Source of the DNA: Lepiota brunneoincarnata
Lineage: Eukaryota; Basidiomycota; Agaricomycetes; Agaricales; Agaricaceae
Direction: 5' to 3'
Length of the DNA: 64,000 nt
Assembly: GCA_023014365.1 (NCBI GenBank)
Contig: JAEBUN010000017.1
Location: 558,001 to 622,000 of the forward strand
Shown: piece by piece, positions 10,668 through 20,824 of the stretch
How positions within the stretch are numbered: the stretch's first letter is position 1
Layout: the number at the start of each line of letters is the position of its first letter
The notes under the pieces: model-generated
Seen by the model: only the letters and a program-made list of their open reading frames with translations
Databases searched by the model: none
What the model was told of the DNA's origin: nothing
Position numbers and translations under genes: made by a program

Positions 10668-10997
10668 GATATGAATAGCAGTAGGATGCCATCAGCTAGG
10701 ATGTGCATCATGGTCAAGGCTGCACAGGACAAGTAGAATAGCCCTATAACCTATAATGAGTATATAGCATCTCATAAGTATATAAAGGCTTGTACAAGTA
10801 GAGATTAAAGCCCTAAGCTTTAATCTTGTTAACAGCAGTCATTAACCACTCCTTGCCTTAACTTGGCATGTTCCCTTGTTATCTTATTGAGTGCAATCCA
10901 CTAAGTTTTACAAGGCCAACCATCTTGGACACCTTGTTGAGTGATTGAAGGCCTTCTCCAGTTATCTTTGGATACAGAAGGAGCAAGAATTATAACA
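10663..10997 (+). repeat. Inverted, CpG-depleted copy of the chromovirus LTR
   Basis: Aligns end to end with the LTR at 5539-5868 in opposite orientation: TGTAAGATATGAATAGCAG at the left and TATAACA at the right. No pol sequence is attached on the right, so it is a 3' fragment or solo remnant. The sequence is nearly devoid of CG, whereas copy 1 retains many. Confidence 0.85.
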
Positions 10998-12955
10998 ACA
11001 CCTCTTGAATGCACTGCTTTATGCCTAAATTGACCTACCTCTTCTTTCATCATTGCCATCAACATTGCCTGTGTTCATTCCTCATTTTGTAATCTCACAC
11101 TGCACCATTCCTCTTACTACCACCACCATTAGATGTGTATTTCCTAGGGCTTTCCAATGCTATATTGCACACCCTGGGAAACACTCTTTCTGTGAAGTAA
11201 AACATGTTTTCCTTGCTGATCACCATTCCTATGCAGATGTCTCTGTTCTGGGGCCATTTGTCAATGCCTTGGGACACACTAACTTACATCTGGAAGGTCT
11301 CTACCATGCCTTTCCAACAAGCTCACTCACATCTGGTTGTGCTTGGCAGTTGTCTTGCAATTTGAGGATCTTTGTTTTCTCATCACTTTCTCCCCTTGTA
11401 GGGCTTCTGGGCCCACTGCCTTGCTTCAACATGCTTGGGCTTATCCTTTTTATGTTGGAAATAAAAACCAATTGTGAGTGTCATGGTACACAGGGGTCCA
11501 AGCATTGACTGCTTGTCCCCATGATCACCCACCTCCCTGTGGTTTGGCTCCTGAGCATTTTATTTCTCTCACCCTCTATGTAAAAGGTAGCCAGCATGCC
11601 AGGATAGTTATCTACTCCTTCTATTTTTCTGGCTTTACCTTAAATACCATAGCAAGAATCCCCTGCAGTCTCAATTCTCACAGACTTACACATACAAGTT
11701 TCTGAGGCTGTGAGTAGTCTTTATCACTTTCCTCTCATAACTATTACTTATGTTGTCTGTAGAACAATTACTTGTCTTCTAACAGGTATAGAATACATCA
11801 GTTCTTGCATATATGAGTTTCTGAGGCTAATGATCACTCATATTCTAACATTTTACTCTTATTCACTCTTCTTACCCTTCTTTGGTTATTTGTACCTATG
11901 TGTTTTTCTTTTTTTGGAGGGGGCAAATATATGTGTATGGAAAAGATGGATACAAAACTGGACTTCTAGATGGGGGAGCAGAAGCAAAGGAATGGGAGCT
12001 CAAGGAATGGAACTTTGATTAGTTTATTGCCAATATAAACACTTTTTATGACATAGTACAAAAAGTTCAAGTTCAAACCTGTTTGAACCCTGAACTGAAC
12101 TTTGGCACCCCTAGGGAACTGTGTGACAGTCAATTAGCCTGCTCCAATCATATGTCTTTATACCATCCCACAATCCAGTATTCCACTGTTCTAATTCTTC
12201 ATCATCAAAATTGTTTACTGGGTTCATAGTATTACCAAAGGAGATGCTGCTGATTATGCTATCCTTCAGGTCTGTGTGTACCAATTCTGCACTGAGATGA
12301 AGCAAAACATCCAAAAGCAGATTGTACAATTCAGCTGTATCACCTTTGGCTGATTCAAGACAACTTTTCCAAAACTTCCTACCTAAGCATTCCTTCATCT
12401 TGTCATTCAACCCAGATAGACAAATACCTCCCAGATCCAGCAACCCAGAGGAAGCTGAGGTGCTGAAATCCATTGGCTTGCCTACTCTGGTACTGGGGGC
12501 CAAGGGAGGTGTATTAGTTTCCATCAGTATATCTATTATGGTGGTTTGGAGCACATGTCTAAGAGCTGTATTGAGTGACCCAGTCACCCATGCTATACCT
12601 GGTATTGTGGATGAAAATGGCAGTCAGCCACCCTGTCTGACTATATGTACCTTATCTGGTTTCCCTCAAAAGCCTACAGCATGGCTACTCACCATTGATG
12701 ACTGGTATACAACTAGAAGATGCACTCAATTTGTGTTTTGTATAGGTAGTGCAGAGCTTTATGTACCACTGATTATCTCTTATATATAAAGAGCCCAGAC
12801 CTGCTGACTGAACAGTACAAGAGCGTGGACTGTATTGGCACATTGAAGAGAGAACCTATCCCAAGTAAAGTCCAAGAGTGATCTCAAAGATGCACTGTGA
12901 GACCTCGAAGTGTTCATGAAGAAAGCAATAGACAGGCCCAACTCACAGCAGATCT
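10998..12955. other. CpG-poor repeat DNA, no confident gene
   Basis: The interior and right flank of the decayed hAT-like element, continuing to the Copia insertion. The longest ORF is minus-strand 12111-12587 (158 aa, Leu/Asp-rich, not recognised). It runs across the inferred hAT end, which argues against it being an intact gene. Positions 12826-12861 are identical to 62869-62904. Confidence 0.55.
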
Positions 12956-13301
12956 TGATGATTGGGTATTCGTGCAGATGTATGACTTGAGACACAATAT
13001 GTATAAGTTTGGGACCACTGGGACCCAGTATAGGAAAACTTGTAAGCACTCGTAAAGATACGTTGAGGGTATGAACACACCTGGGACCCAGTATAGGAAA
13101 ACTGGGGTCCACAGGTGCTCGGACCACTACCTAAGTACGACAAGAATGTGTACAATTATTTGCTAAGTAATGTAACTCGATCGTCGTTGCTAGCAGGAAT
13201 ATAAAAAGTCCATAATGAAGTACCTATGGTGACTAAGGGCAATATGAAATAGCCAAGAAAACAATAAGCGACATTGAGCTGGATGGCTCAGTATTTCGAC
13301 A
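12956..13301 (-). repeat. 3' LTR of the Copia element
   Basis: On the element strand it begins TGTCGAAATAC and ends AATCATCA. It contains a repeated block: GGGACCCAGTATAGGAAAAC occurs twice within the LTR. Differences from the partner LTR are mainly CpG to TpG/CpA. Confidence 0.95.
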
Positions 13302-13319
13302 CTCCCACTCAGTGAGATG

Positions 13320-13943
13320 TCAGTTAGGAGGCAACATGCCAAGACGAGCATGGAACTTAACAAAGGACTCTCGAGGGAGAGCCTTGGTGAAAATATCCAC
13401 AAGCATATTTGTCATAAACACATAGCGCAACTTGATCTCCTTGGTCTCCACACATTCACGGATAAAATGATGATGTATGTCAATATGCTTGGCGCAAGAA
13501 TGGGCAACCAGATTGGTGGAAAGCACAATACACCCCTGGTTGTCTGCATGGATGATGGTAGCGATCATTTGTGGGAAATCCAGCTCCTTGAGCAACATGC
13601 AAAGCCAGATTGCCTCCTTGGTAGCATTGGCAGCCGCAATGTACTCAGCCTCAATGGATGAGGTGGCAACTGTGGGTTGTTTCTTCAAAGACCATGAAAT
13701 AGAGCTACCAGCGACTTCAAAAACAAAACCTCCAACGGACCTTCGGTTGTTGGAATCCTGAGCCCAATTGGAATCCATCCAATCAACCAAGTCGAGAGCA
13801 TCCTGCCCACATCTTCCCAAGATCAGACTGTAATCAGCTGTACCCTTGAGGTAACAGAGAATGCACTTTGCAGCCTCCAAATGAGCGATGCCTGGGTTAC
13901 TACCAAATTGGGCAATGAGGCCGACAGCGAACTGGATGTCAGG
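13320..13943 (-). pseudogene. Copia RNase H region
   Basis: The minus-strand frame 13320-13880 reads AKCILCYLKGTADYSL, a mutated DWMDSNWAQD in place of the usual ADWA box, SVGGFVFEVAGSSISWSLKKQP, the EAEYIAAANATKEAIW box, and ADNQGCI. It ends 19 bp from the 3' LTR. The short purine-rich stretch GAGTGGGAG between them is the likely polypurine tract. Confidence 0.85.
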
Positions 13944-15506
13944 TCACGTCTGTGTGGCAAAGAGGAGCGAGCTGATGAGGGACAGGTAATGGATATCACC
14001 CGCATGTTCAACATAGGCACGTTTTTCATTGGTGGTGCCAGGGGAATGAGACCGGGTGAGGTTATGTTTAACAGGAAGGGGGGTGGAAACCGGGTTTGCG
14101 TCCTGCATGCCGAACCAGACAAGCATTTGGCAGATGTAGGCTGTTTGGTTGAGATATATGAGGCGATTTGCGCAATCTCGTACAATGGCAATTCCAAGCA
14201 TGTACTTGAGCTCCCCAAGATCAGTAATGTTGAACTCTCCACCTAGAGCCGACTTGAAGGACATGATCTTGCATCCTCCAGGACCTGCAATAGCCATATT
14301 TTCAACATAAACAAGGACAATGAGTATAATCTTGCTGTCTTCCTTGCTGAAATACAAACAATCATCAGCAAAGGCATGCGTGAAGCCAAGTCCGGTAAGG
14401 ACTTCATGTAGCTTCTTCTTCCATTGTCTTCTGGACTGACGTAGGCCATATATTGGTTTCCTCAACCTCCAATAGTGAGCACCTGACCTGTACTTCTCTA
14501 CACCCTCTGAAACCTCCATATAAATTTCTTCATCTAATTCCCCTTGAAGATAGGCTCCCACAATGTCCACCTGATGAATATTGAAATTGAGGTGAGCAGC
14601 ATAAGTGAGGAAAACACGGAGAGTGGTGAATTTAGCGACGGAGGAGAATATTTCAGTGAAGTCTTCACCAGGGACCTGCGAGAAGCCCTTTGCAATGATC
14701 CGGGACTTGTATTTGACCAGATTCCCATGCTCATCAGTTTTCACACGAAAAACAATCTGACTCCCAACAGCTTTCTTCCCCTCCGGTAATATATCCACCT
14801 CCTCAAACATGCCTCGTGCCTTGAGCTGGTCAAATTCAGACTTGATCAAACTCTCCCACTGCTTCACAGCAGGGGACCATTGGACTTCATGGTATGTGTG
14901 AGGCTCATTGCATATAGCCACAAATGCAAAGTTAATGCCATTATCCAGAGATACTGCACTGTCAATGGCAAGGTTCCCAAACCACTCTGGGACTCGACGT
15001 TCACGCCCAGAGGGTTCACGCTGGGGAAGGGAGGCCCACTTGGAAGACTTCTGAGGGGCAGGAGGCGGCTCAATGCTCCCACTGGGGATAGGAGGAGGGA
15101 GTGTAGATGGGTGTCCCAGCTCAGTAGGGGATGAGGGAGACTGAATGGTAGGAACAATGTCCAACTCAGCAGTGGTGGGACTGAGCTCAACTGAAGCACT
15201 AGGCCCAGGAACGATGCCAACAGCATTATCCACCAACGTATCAACTTCTTCAGCAGAAGGCGCAGGATCACTAACTTCATGATCACTAACTCGCTGGGGG
15301 AGCTATCCTCATAGAAACGAACATCCCTGGATGTGATTAACTTGCCATTCTCAAGATCTTCAAGGCGGTATCCCTTCGTCTCGTCAGTCCACCACCCTAG
15401 CATGCGGACCTTAATGGCCCTCGACTCCAGCTTCCCTTTGCGTACCTGCTTGGGGACATGGGCCCACCCAAGAGACCTGAAAATGTGGAGGTGCGAAATG
15501 CTGGGC
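13944..15506 (-). pseudogene. Copia reverse transcriptase region, active site mutated
   Basis: The largest frame covers 13944-15236. Recognisable boxes are WESLIKSEFDQLKARGMFEE, VFRVKTDEHGNLVKYKSRI, FSSVAKFTTLRVFL, QVDIVGAYLQGELDEEIYM, KPIYGLRQSRRQWKKKL and DLGELKYMLGI. The catalytic box, normally YVDDM in Copia elements, reads YVENM: both metal-binding Asp residues are lost. The stretch 15237-15506 continues the linker in shifted frames. The N-terminal part of the frame is a Pro/Ser-rich linker. Confidence 0.88.
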
Positions 15507-16017
15507 TTAGATGCCTTTCAACCCAGAGGTGAGAGTGAGACTCCTGATGTGTACAGCATACATAAAAGCTTCCCCCCAGTAGCGCAGGTCGACTCCTGCA
15601 GTATATAACATGCAGCAGACCATTTCGAAGAAGACAGCGATCACACATTCTGCGATACCATTTTGCTCGGGGAGGTAGGGGTTGGACATCTCTTGAATGA
15701 TACCATTGCAGCGGCAGAACTCATCCATGACAGAATTAATGAACTCGGTGCCGTTGTCACTCCGGAAATGACGCATCTTGAGACCTGATTGGCATTCCAA
15801 CATTGCAACCACATCCCATACAGCTGCTCCAGTCTCCTCTTTGTCCTTTAGCAACCTCCTGACTGGGTAACAACAGCTGACTTCGACAACAACAAGGGCA
15901 TACAGGCGGCCATCCCAAGTGGGGATGGATATAGGGCCAGTGAGATCCATGACAACTAGCTCCATTTTGGCATACTGACTTGAGCTTGCAGCAGGCAAAG
16001 GTAGACGGTGAGACTGT

Positions 16018-17681
16018 TACCTGGGTTAGGGGTTCACTCTTGAGTAGCACGGAGTTTGACACAGGATGTCTATACAGACTTGGTCCTGTTCTACTAAGCG
16101 TGACTTGGAGACGACAGAGCACTATAAGTCCAGCCGGTTATGGCAAAGAGATATAGGAGGCAAGAACTTTATAACACTAAGATAAGGATACAAGGTATTG
16201 TACTGTATCCTTATATACTTCTAAGTGTGGCTGTACTCCTACTACAATAGTTCGGACCAGAGTGACTATGAGTCAGAGATAAGAAAACATGAGGCGTATA
16301 CTAAGAATAGTCCTTCTGATTAGGGTTGCTGAAGTTCGGTTCAGTCCGGTTCTTTGAAGATTTTGCTGAACCTAGAACTGGACTTCAGGTTCAGTCCAGG
16401 CAATCTGCCAAACCTAGAACCGGACTATTGGTTCAGGTTCAGGACGGTCCGGTTCTAGTTTGGGAGGGGTCCGAACCCAGAACCGAACTTTTTTTACATG
16501 AAAATCTCTTCATTGCTATTTAAAACTACATCTACTGCTCACTTGCCCACCTTCGGGCTGCTGTCAATCAGAATCAGCCTCCGAACCATCAAAGAAAGAG
16601 TCAACATCTAGAAGAGTTCCGTCTGCAGCAAGTGCGCATTGATCAGGGGGTGCCATGAGAGGGCTAAGTAAAAACTGACAAGTCTCATCAGATTTTATAG
16701 CCAGCCAACAGCCTAAAAAATTTGCTCAAAGTGCTCACTTTCTTTCATGTTTCTATTACAAGCATGTATGGGCCAATGAGACCGTAAACGGTACCAGTAC
16801 TGTCCTGTAATTGGGGTACAATGCAACGTCAGATTGCCAGCAATTCAAGCTAAGCCTTACCTGTGGATGTTTCTTCACACGATCAAGATCTATGTGCTGT
16901 TGAGAGTCGGGGGGAGTTGTTATTTAGGTCCAAAGGCCATGCTGAAGGATGACAAGCAGCGATGGTGGCGTCAAGACAAGGTCCAGTATCGAGATGGCAG
17001 CAGCCGATCAATGCAGGTTACCAAATAATTCAAAACACGTCATTCGCAACTCTCAATTACACAAATGCTCAAAACCCCGGTAACCATCCAAAGAACATGT
17101 TCTGAGATCTCCTTGATAGTTTGCAGTGGTAGCATTGGGTAATTTCCTGTACTCTATCCTTTTCAGCTTTTTGCACCCCCAACTTGCACTTGGAATTGGC
17201 ACTGCTGCCGCCTACCCGCTTTGTGGTACATCATGCATATGCCTCATTGGAGACATGTATGGTTTGTCTCGTTGTATCCCTCTTTTCTTATCTTACCCCC
17301 TTTTTATTGCAGGGATAGCAAGCTCATTGCCTCTCCCCTGGTTGTAATGTTGTGGTCAAGTGCCTGTTCAATGTTCAACAGTTCCTGTTATCGACAAATT
17401 ACCCCTGCCCCTTGGGAATGACCCTGGGTTGAAGTCAATGATACCAACAAAAGTTTGGTTTGAACCGAGTTCAGCACGGTTCGGGAGATACACCCCTTGC
17501 CTGAACCTAGAACCGGACTTGAGGTCCAGTTCTATGCAGGCGTTGAACCTTGGACCGAACTTTGGTCTGGTTCTGAAAAGTTCAGGTTCAAACTTTGGTT
17601 CAGAACTGAACTGCGGCATCCCTACTTCTGATGTACACTACTGATGGTTTCATAGTGACATGGGAATGTAAACTAAAAGTA
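16018..17681. mobile_element. Solo LTR-like insertion in Copia, carrying a hAT element
   Basis: The insertion is bounded by ACTGT at 16013-16017 and 17682-17686. Excising it restores the Copia reading frame. Apart from the hAT element and its 8-bp duplication it is about 352 bp. The left boundary, TGTTACCTGGGTTAGGGG counting the overlapping TG, looks like a fungal Ty3-type LTR start, and the right boundary ends AAAAGTAAC. It is a solo LTR by size, ends and 5-bp duplication. I see no coding sequence. Confidence 0.75.
16321..17624. mobile_element. Non-autonomous hAT element, 1304 bp
   Basis: Terminal inverted repeats TAGGGTTGCTGAAGTTC (left) and TAGGGATGCCGCAGTTC (right end, reverse strand) are flanked by a perfect 8-bp target duplication CTTCTGAT (16313-16320 and 17625-17632), which is diagnostic of hAT transposition. 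Both subterminal regions contain repeated GGTTCAG and GAACCGGAC motifs in both orientations. No transposase ORF is present, so it depends on a trans-acting enzyme. Its termini match the 2.5-kb element at 9598. Confidence 0.9.
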
Positions 17682-18213
17682 ACTGTCCTTCTGATGAGGC
17701 TTCTGATAACAGAGACGTTCCGTTCGCACAACTGCTGCAAAGGTGATCAAAATCACGAGGGGCTTGAATATCAAGACCCTTAACAGCATGTTGGTGAGAC
17801 ATAACATCAATGGTAGAGGGGCTCAAGTGCCCCATATGTTGATGCCAAAGACGCATGGAGGGGCCACCTGCAAGGTAAGCAACCTCGCCCCTATTCTCTG
17901 CACAGTGAATATGGTATAGAGTACCAGCCAATCTGGTAAGAATGGCATGGAACAAATCCTCACCACTTGCCGAAATCACCAACCCATCTTTGCTACTCTG
18001 CACAGAGGCACCTTCACACTGTAGGACACCAAGACTGACTAGATTTGCACCCAACTACGGAACATGGAGAACATTGTGTAGGGTCACATTGAGGTATCCA
18101 CCAGTCAATACAGCCTTGAACCTTACTGATCCATGACCCTTCACAGCAACTTTGTTATGCCCACCCACAGTAACATACTCGTTGGACACCTCTCAGTAGG
18201 AAATGAAACACTC

Positions 18214-19263
18214 TCAGTCCATGAACATGTGAGTGGTCGCACCACAATCAAGGATGATTCCGATAGTGGTGGTAGAATTCGAAGAGGCCATCAACATTTT
18301 TCCGACCTCACATTCCTCCAGGGATTTCAGATCGTCAACAGCCAAGTTAGCAGATCCACCAGACTTGGTGGGCGCATCCTTGCCCTTCCATCTTGGCTCG
18401 GGGCAGTCAGGACTCCAATGTCCTTTTTTGTGGCAATTGTGACATTCGTCGGTGGGTTTAACCTTCTTCATCTGCCTAGCTTTCCTTGTATCCTTATTAC
18501 CTGAGTTTCCAGAACCGGTCAGCCATGACTTGGCAACCAAGGCCGGCTGATCAGACTTGGCCTTCAAGGTATCGCCACTGGCATGCTCGTGTTCGATTCG
18601 ATGGTGTGTCATAATCAACTCAGCCTTCACCTTGTCAAGGGTAAGGCTCTTTCCTTGGCTGAGGAGGGATTGTTTGACGACATCCCAGACACCGGAGGAG
18701 GGGAGGGAAAGGAGTATATTGTGGATGAGAATGGTGTCTTCGAGCCTCTTGCCTGCTTCAACAATGCAACAGCGATGGCTCAAGAAGGCACCAATATGTT
18801 CAGTCATGGAGGTACGTTCATCCCACTTCATAGTAAAGAGTTCTTGGTAGGAATAATGAATGCTGACATCGTGGCATTGGTCCACATAGAATGTACGAAG
18901 TTTGTCCCACATCTCCTTGGACGACAGGACTTCGCCAATGTGTTCTCGCTCGCTGAACTCGATAGCACCTCTTATCAACCCCATCGCAGAAGCATCAAGC
19001 TTCTTCCAGGTAAGGTAATCCTTCTTCACCTGCAACCATTCCTTGTAGATGGGTGAGTATGTCGTTAATGGCTTCAATTCATCACCAGTAGGAGGATCAG
19101 CAGATGGCTTTGGGGGACATTCCTCCAGTCCCTCAACATGGAACCAGAGTTGGCGTGCTTGGAGCGCGGCTTTCATATTGTCCGACCACGCATAGTAGTT
19201 TTTGCCATCCAACTTGGCAAAGTGGACAGATGTCTTGGAAACGGAATCGCTAGCGGGGCCCAT
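18214..19263 (-). pseudogene. Copia Gag and protease region
   Basis: From the ATG at 19261-19263 the frame reads about 349 codons. The N-terminus contains LDGKNYYAWSDNMKAALQ, typical of Copia Gag, then DECHNCHKKGHWSPDCPEP-type residues forming a CCHC zinc knuckle, then the protease active-site box LDCGATTHMF. The frame ends at a TGA four residues later. The same frame continues as Copia sequence beyond, so the stop is a lesion; CGA to TGA at a CpG is the simplest cause. A further in-frame TAG (18056-18058) interrupts the stretch that follows, in a place where Gln is expected. Confidence 0.85.
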
Positions 19264-19267
19264 AACC
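19256..19267 (-). other. Copia primer-binding site matching initiator-Met tRNA anticodon arm
   Basis: The plus strand reads GGGCCCATAACC immediately against the LTR end. This equals the anticodon stem-loop sequence of eukaryotic initiator methionine tRNA. Priming from an internal cut of tRNA-iMet (half-tRNA priming) is known for Drosophila copia and related elements. The contact with the LTR edge independently supports the boundary at 19268. The ATG of the Gag frame (19261-19263) lies inside this site. Confidence 0.8.
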
Positions 19268-19613
19268 TGATGATTGGGTATTCGTGCAGACGTATGACTC
19301 GAGACACAATATGTATAAGTTTGGGACCACTGGGACCCAGTATAGGAAAACTCGTAAGCACTCGTAAAGATACGTCGAGGGTATGAACGCACCTGGGACC
19401 CAGTATAGGAAAACTGGGGTCCACAGGTGCTCGGACCACTACCTAAGTACGACGAGAATGTGTACAATTATTTGCTAAGTAATGTAACTCGATCGTCGTT
19501 GCTAGCAGGAATATAAAAAGTCCATAATGAAGTACCTACGGTGACTAAGGGCAATATGAAATAGCCAAGAAAACAATAAGCGACATCGAGCTGGACGGCT
19601 CGGTATTTCGACA
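19268..19613 (-). repeat. 5' LTR of the Copia element
   Basis: 346 bp, equal in length to the partner LTR. On the element strand its end is followed directly by the primer-binding site. The GATCT target duplication follows on the right. Confidence 0.95.
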
Positions 19614-19618
19614 GATCT

Positions 19619-20119
19619 CAACAAAAAGATCACCGCCACCCTTGCTAGCACTTCATTGCCATCGCCCACTTGGTCGACGTTAGAGCTCGAGCTCCCGGAG
19701 ATCACCCTTATCCACTTGCCCCTCTCGCAATTGGGGCTTCAGACAGCCGAAGTATCTGGAATGAGGGATATGATCAAGGGGAGGACAGGTGGATCGGTTA
19801 GTTTGCATGGGAGAGAGACAACCACAAAAGAGTGTTGGAGTCGGAGGCAATAGAATCACGCTCGGCTGTCAATATGTTCTGCTGTTGCATATACTAACCG
19901 ACATTTGATGCATGCATTACACTCCCGACGAGCATTCGCAAATGGGCTGGCTAGGGATTTATACTCGGAAGGACCGCCAGGGATCGGTTTTCGATGTTTT
20001 CTACCTCTGTCATGTTACCTAGCCATGTCAAGCTTGCTTGTAATTCTGGGTCTGATTGTTCGAGATGTGTTCTACTATCAAAATGATGAGTAAAACTTTC
20101 ACATTTCATTTGCTTGCAA
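19619..20119. other. Intergenic, pre-insertion target of Copia; no gene seen
   Basis: About 500 bp with normal CpG content, directly right of the Copia target duplication. It continues the sequence that lay left of the insertion. No domain is recognisable. Confidence 0.5.
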
Positions 20120-20197
20120 TGACCACCGCAGGGGTCGAACCTGCAATCTCCTGATTACACATCGTAGTCAGACGCGATGCCATTTCGCCAGGCGGCC
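20120..20197 (-). tRNA. tRNA-Arg(ACG) with a 6-nt intron
   Basis: The minus strand folds as a tRNA: acceptor GGCCGCC/GGTGGTC with two G-U pairs, A-box TGGCGAAATGGCA, anticodon stem TCTGA/TCAGG, and T-arm GCAGGTTCGACCCCTGC. The anticodon is ACG. It differs from the copies at 36615 and 59211 only by six extra bases in the anticodon loop. Aligned to the canonical intron site between positions 37 and 38 the extra sequence is TGTGTA. The downstream T-run is weaker than in the other copies. Confidence 0.9.
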
Positions 20198-20824
20198 TTA
20201 CAACTACCTCCGCTATATTTTTTGACATGTCGACCGAGGCTCGAAAATTACAAAAATTCAGCCATTGAGTCCTCATCGTACATAATACTTGTGACCCCGT
20301 CAGGGTTAGTCGGGCTTGACTTACCTAGATATTTTCACCGCGATCAGATGGAAGCAAAAATAGCCTTGGATCCCACCCAACGGTCCTTGCAGACGTGGCC
20401 AGACATGGCCTCAGGCCTAGAGCATCGGGTCAGCACGGTTGATGTGAGTGCTGGCCCACGTTCGACAAAATCCATGGCGTTACAAATTGATATGCCCGGA
20501 TCCCTAGGACACCAATACGTAGCGATGAATCTACAAGAGTGATTCGACCACAGTATTTTTGGCTGTTGTCGATGGGCAGTGGTTGACGTAACGTGTGTTT
20601 GACTGATGGTTTCCAACCGTCCTCCGGTTGGTGCGCTAGTGCCGACATGAAGACAGCCTATCCCACATCCAAGCAGACTGGGGTTAGTAGCAAGACTCCA
20701 CCGTCGCATGTTTCACCGGAGCACAGGCAACGAACCTGGAGTTTGAAGCCTTGCAGTTGAACTTGGAACCGCCGCTAGCCTCTTCGTTTCAATCCTTGCC
20801 CTAGCCACGCAGCTCTCGCCTCAG

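Larger units (their letters stand above)
9598..12113. mobile_element. Decayed hAT-like element (2.5 kb) containing a nested LTR fragment
   Basis: The left end reads TAGGGGTGCTGAAGTTCAG and the right end, on the other strand, TAGGGGTGCCAAAGTTCAG, giving inverted repeats of about 20 bp. Subterminal runs of GGTTCAG/CTGAACC units are present at both ends. The same termini occur on the 1.3-kb element at 16321-17624, which has a clear 8-bp target duplication. Here TGTGTGA lies directly left of the element (9591-9597) and again at 12120-12126, but five to six bases beyond the inferred right end, so the duplication is imperfect. No transposase ORF is recognisable. The interior includes a 30-bp tandem repeat and the LTR/acidic-ORF fragment at 10318-10997. 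Confidence 0.7.
15507..18213 (-). pseudogene. Copia integrase region, split by an insertion
   Basis: The right part (17687-18054) holds the GAG-pre-integrase zinc-binding box LWHQHMGHLSPSTIDV and CSSCANG. The left part (15507-16012) holds the integrase core: MDLTGPISIPTW, FRSDNGTEFINS and EQNGIAECV supply the D, D and E residues. They are separated by the insertion at 16018-17681. Removing the insertion and one ACTGT copy joins SEGQ to SHRLPLPAAS in frame. After the core the frame degrades near 15510. Confidence 0.85.
12956..19613 (-). mobile_element. Ty1/copia retrotransposon, LTR to LTR, with nested insertions
   Basis: The termini are exact: two 346-bp LTRs (12956-13301 and 19268-19613) flanked by the 5-bp direct repeat GATCT (12951-12955 and 19614-19618). 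On the minus strand the order is gag, protease, integrase, reverse transcriptase, RNase H, which is the Copia order. The element carries a further insertion at 16018-17681. Without it the element is about 5 kb, normal for Copia. In-frame stops, frame breaks and a mutated RT active site show that this copy is dead. The LTRs differ at a modest number of sites, mostly C/T and G/A changes, so the insertion is not very old. Confidence 0.95.

Noticed and set aside
12111..12587. 158-aa minus-strand ORF as a host gene
   Set aside because: It begins in and crosses the inferred end of the hAT-like element, lies in CpG-stripped DNA and matches no family that I recognise.
20120..20197. tRNA-Arg copies considered as a tRNA-derived SINE
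   Set aside because: The three copies share no sequence beyond the tRNA body, and two have normal Pol III terminators. No poly-A tail or target duplications are seen.
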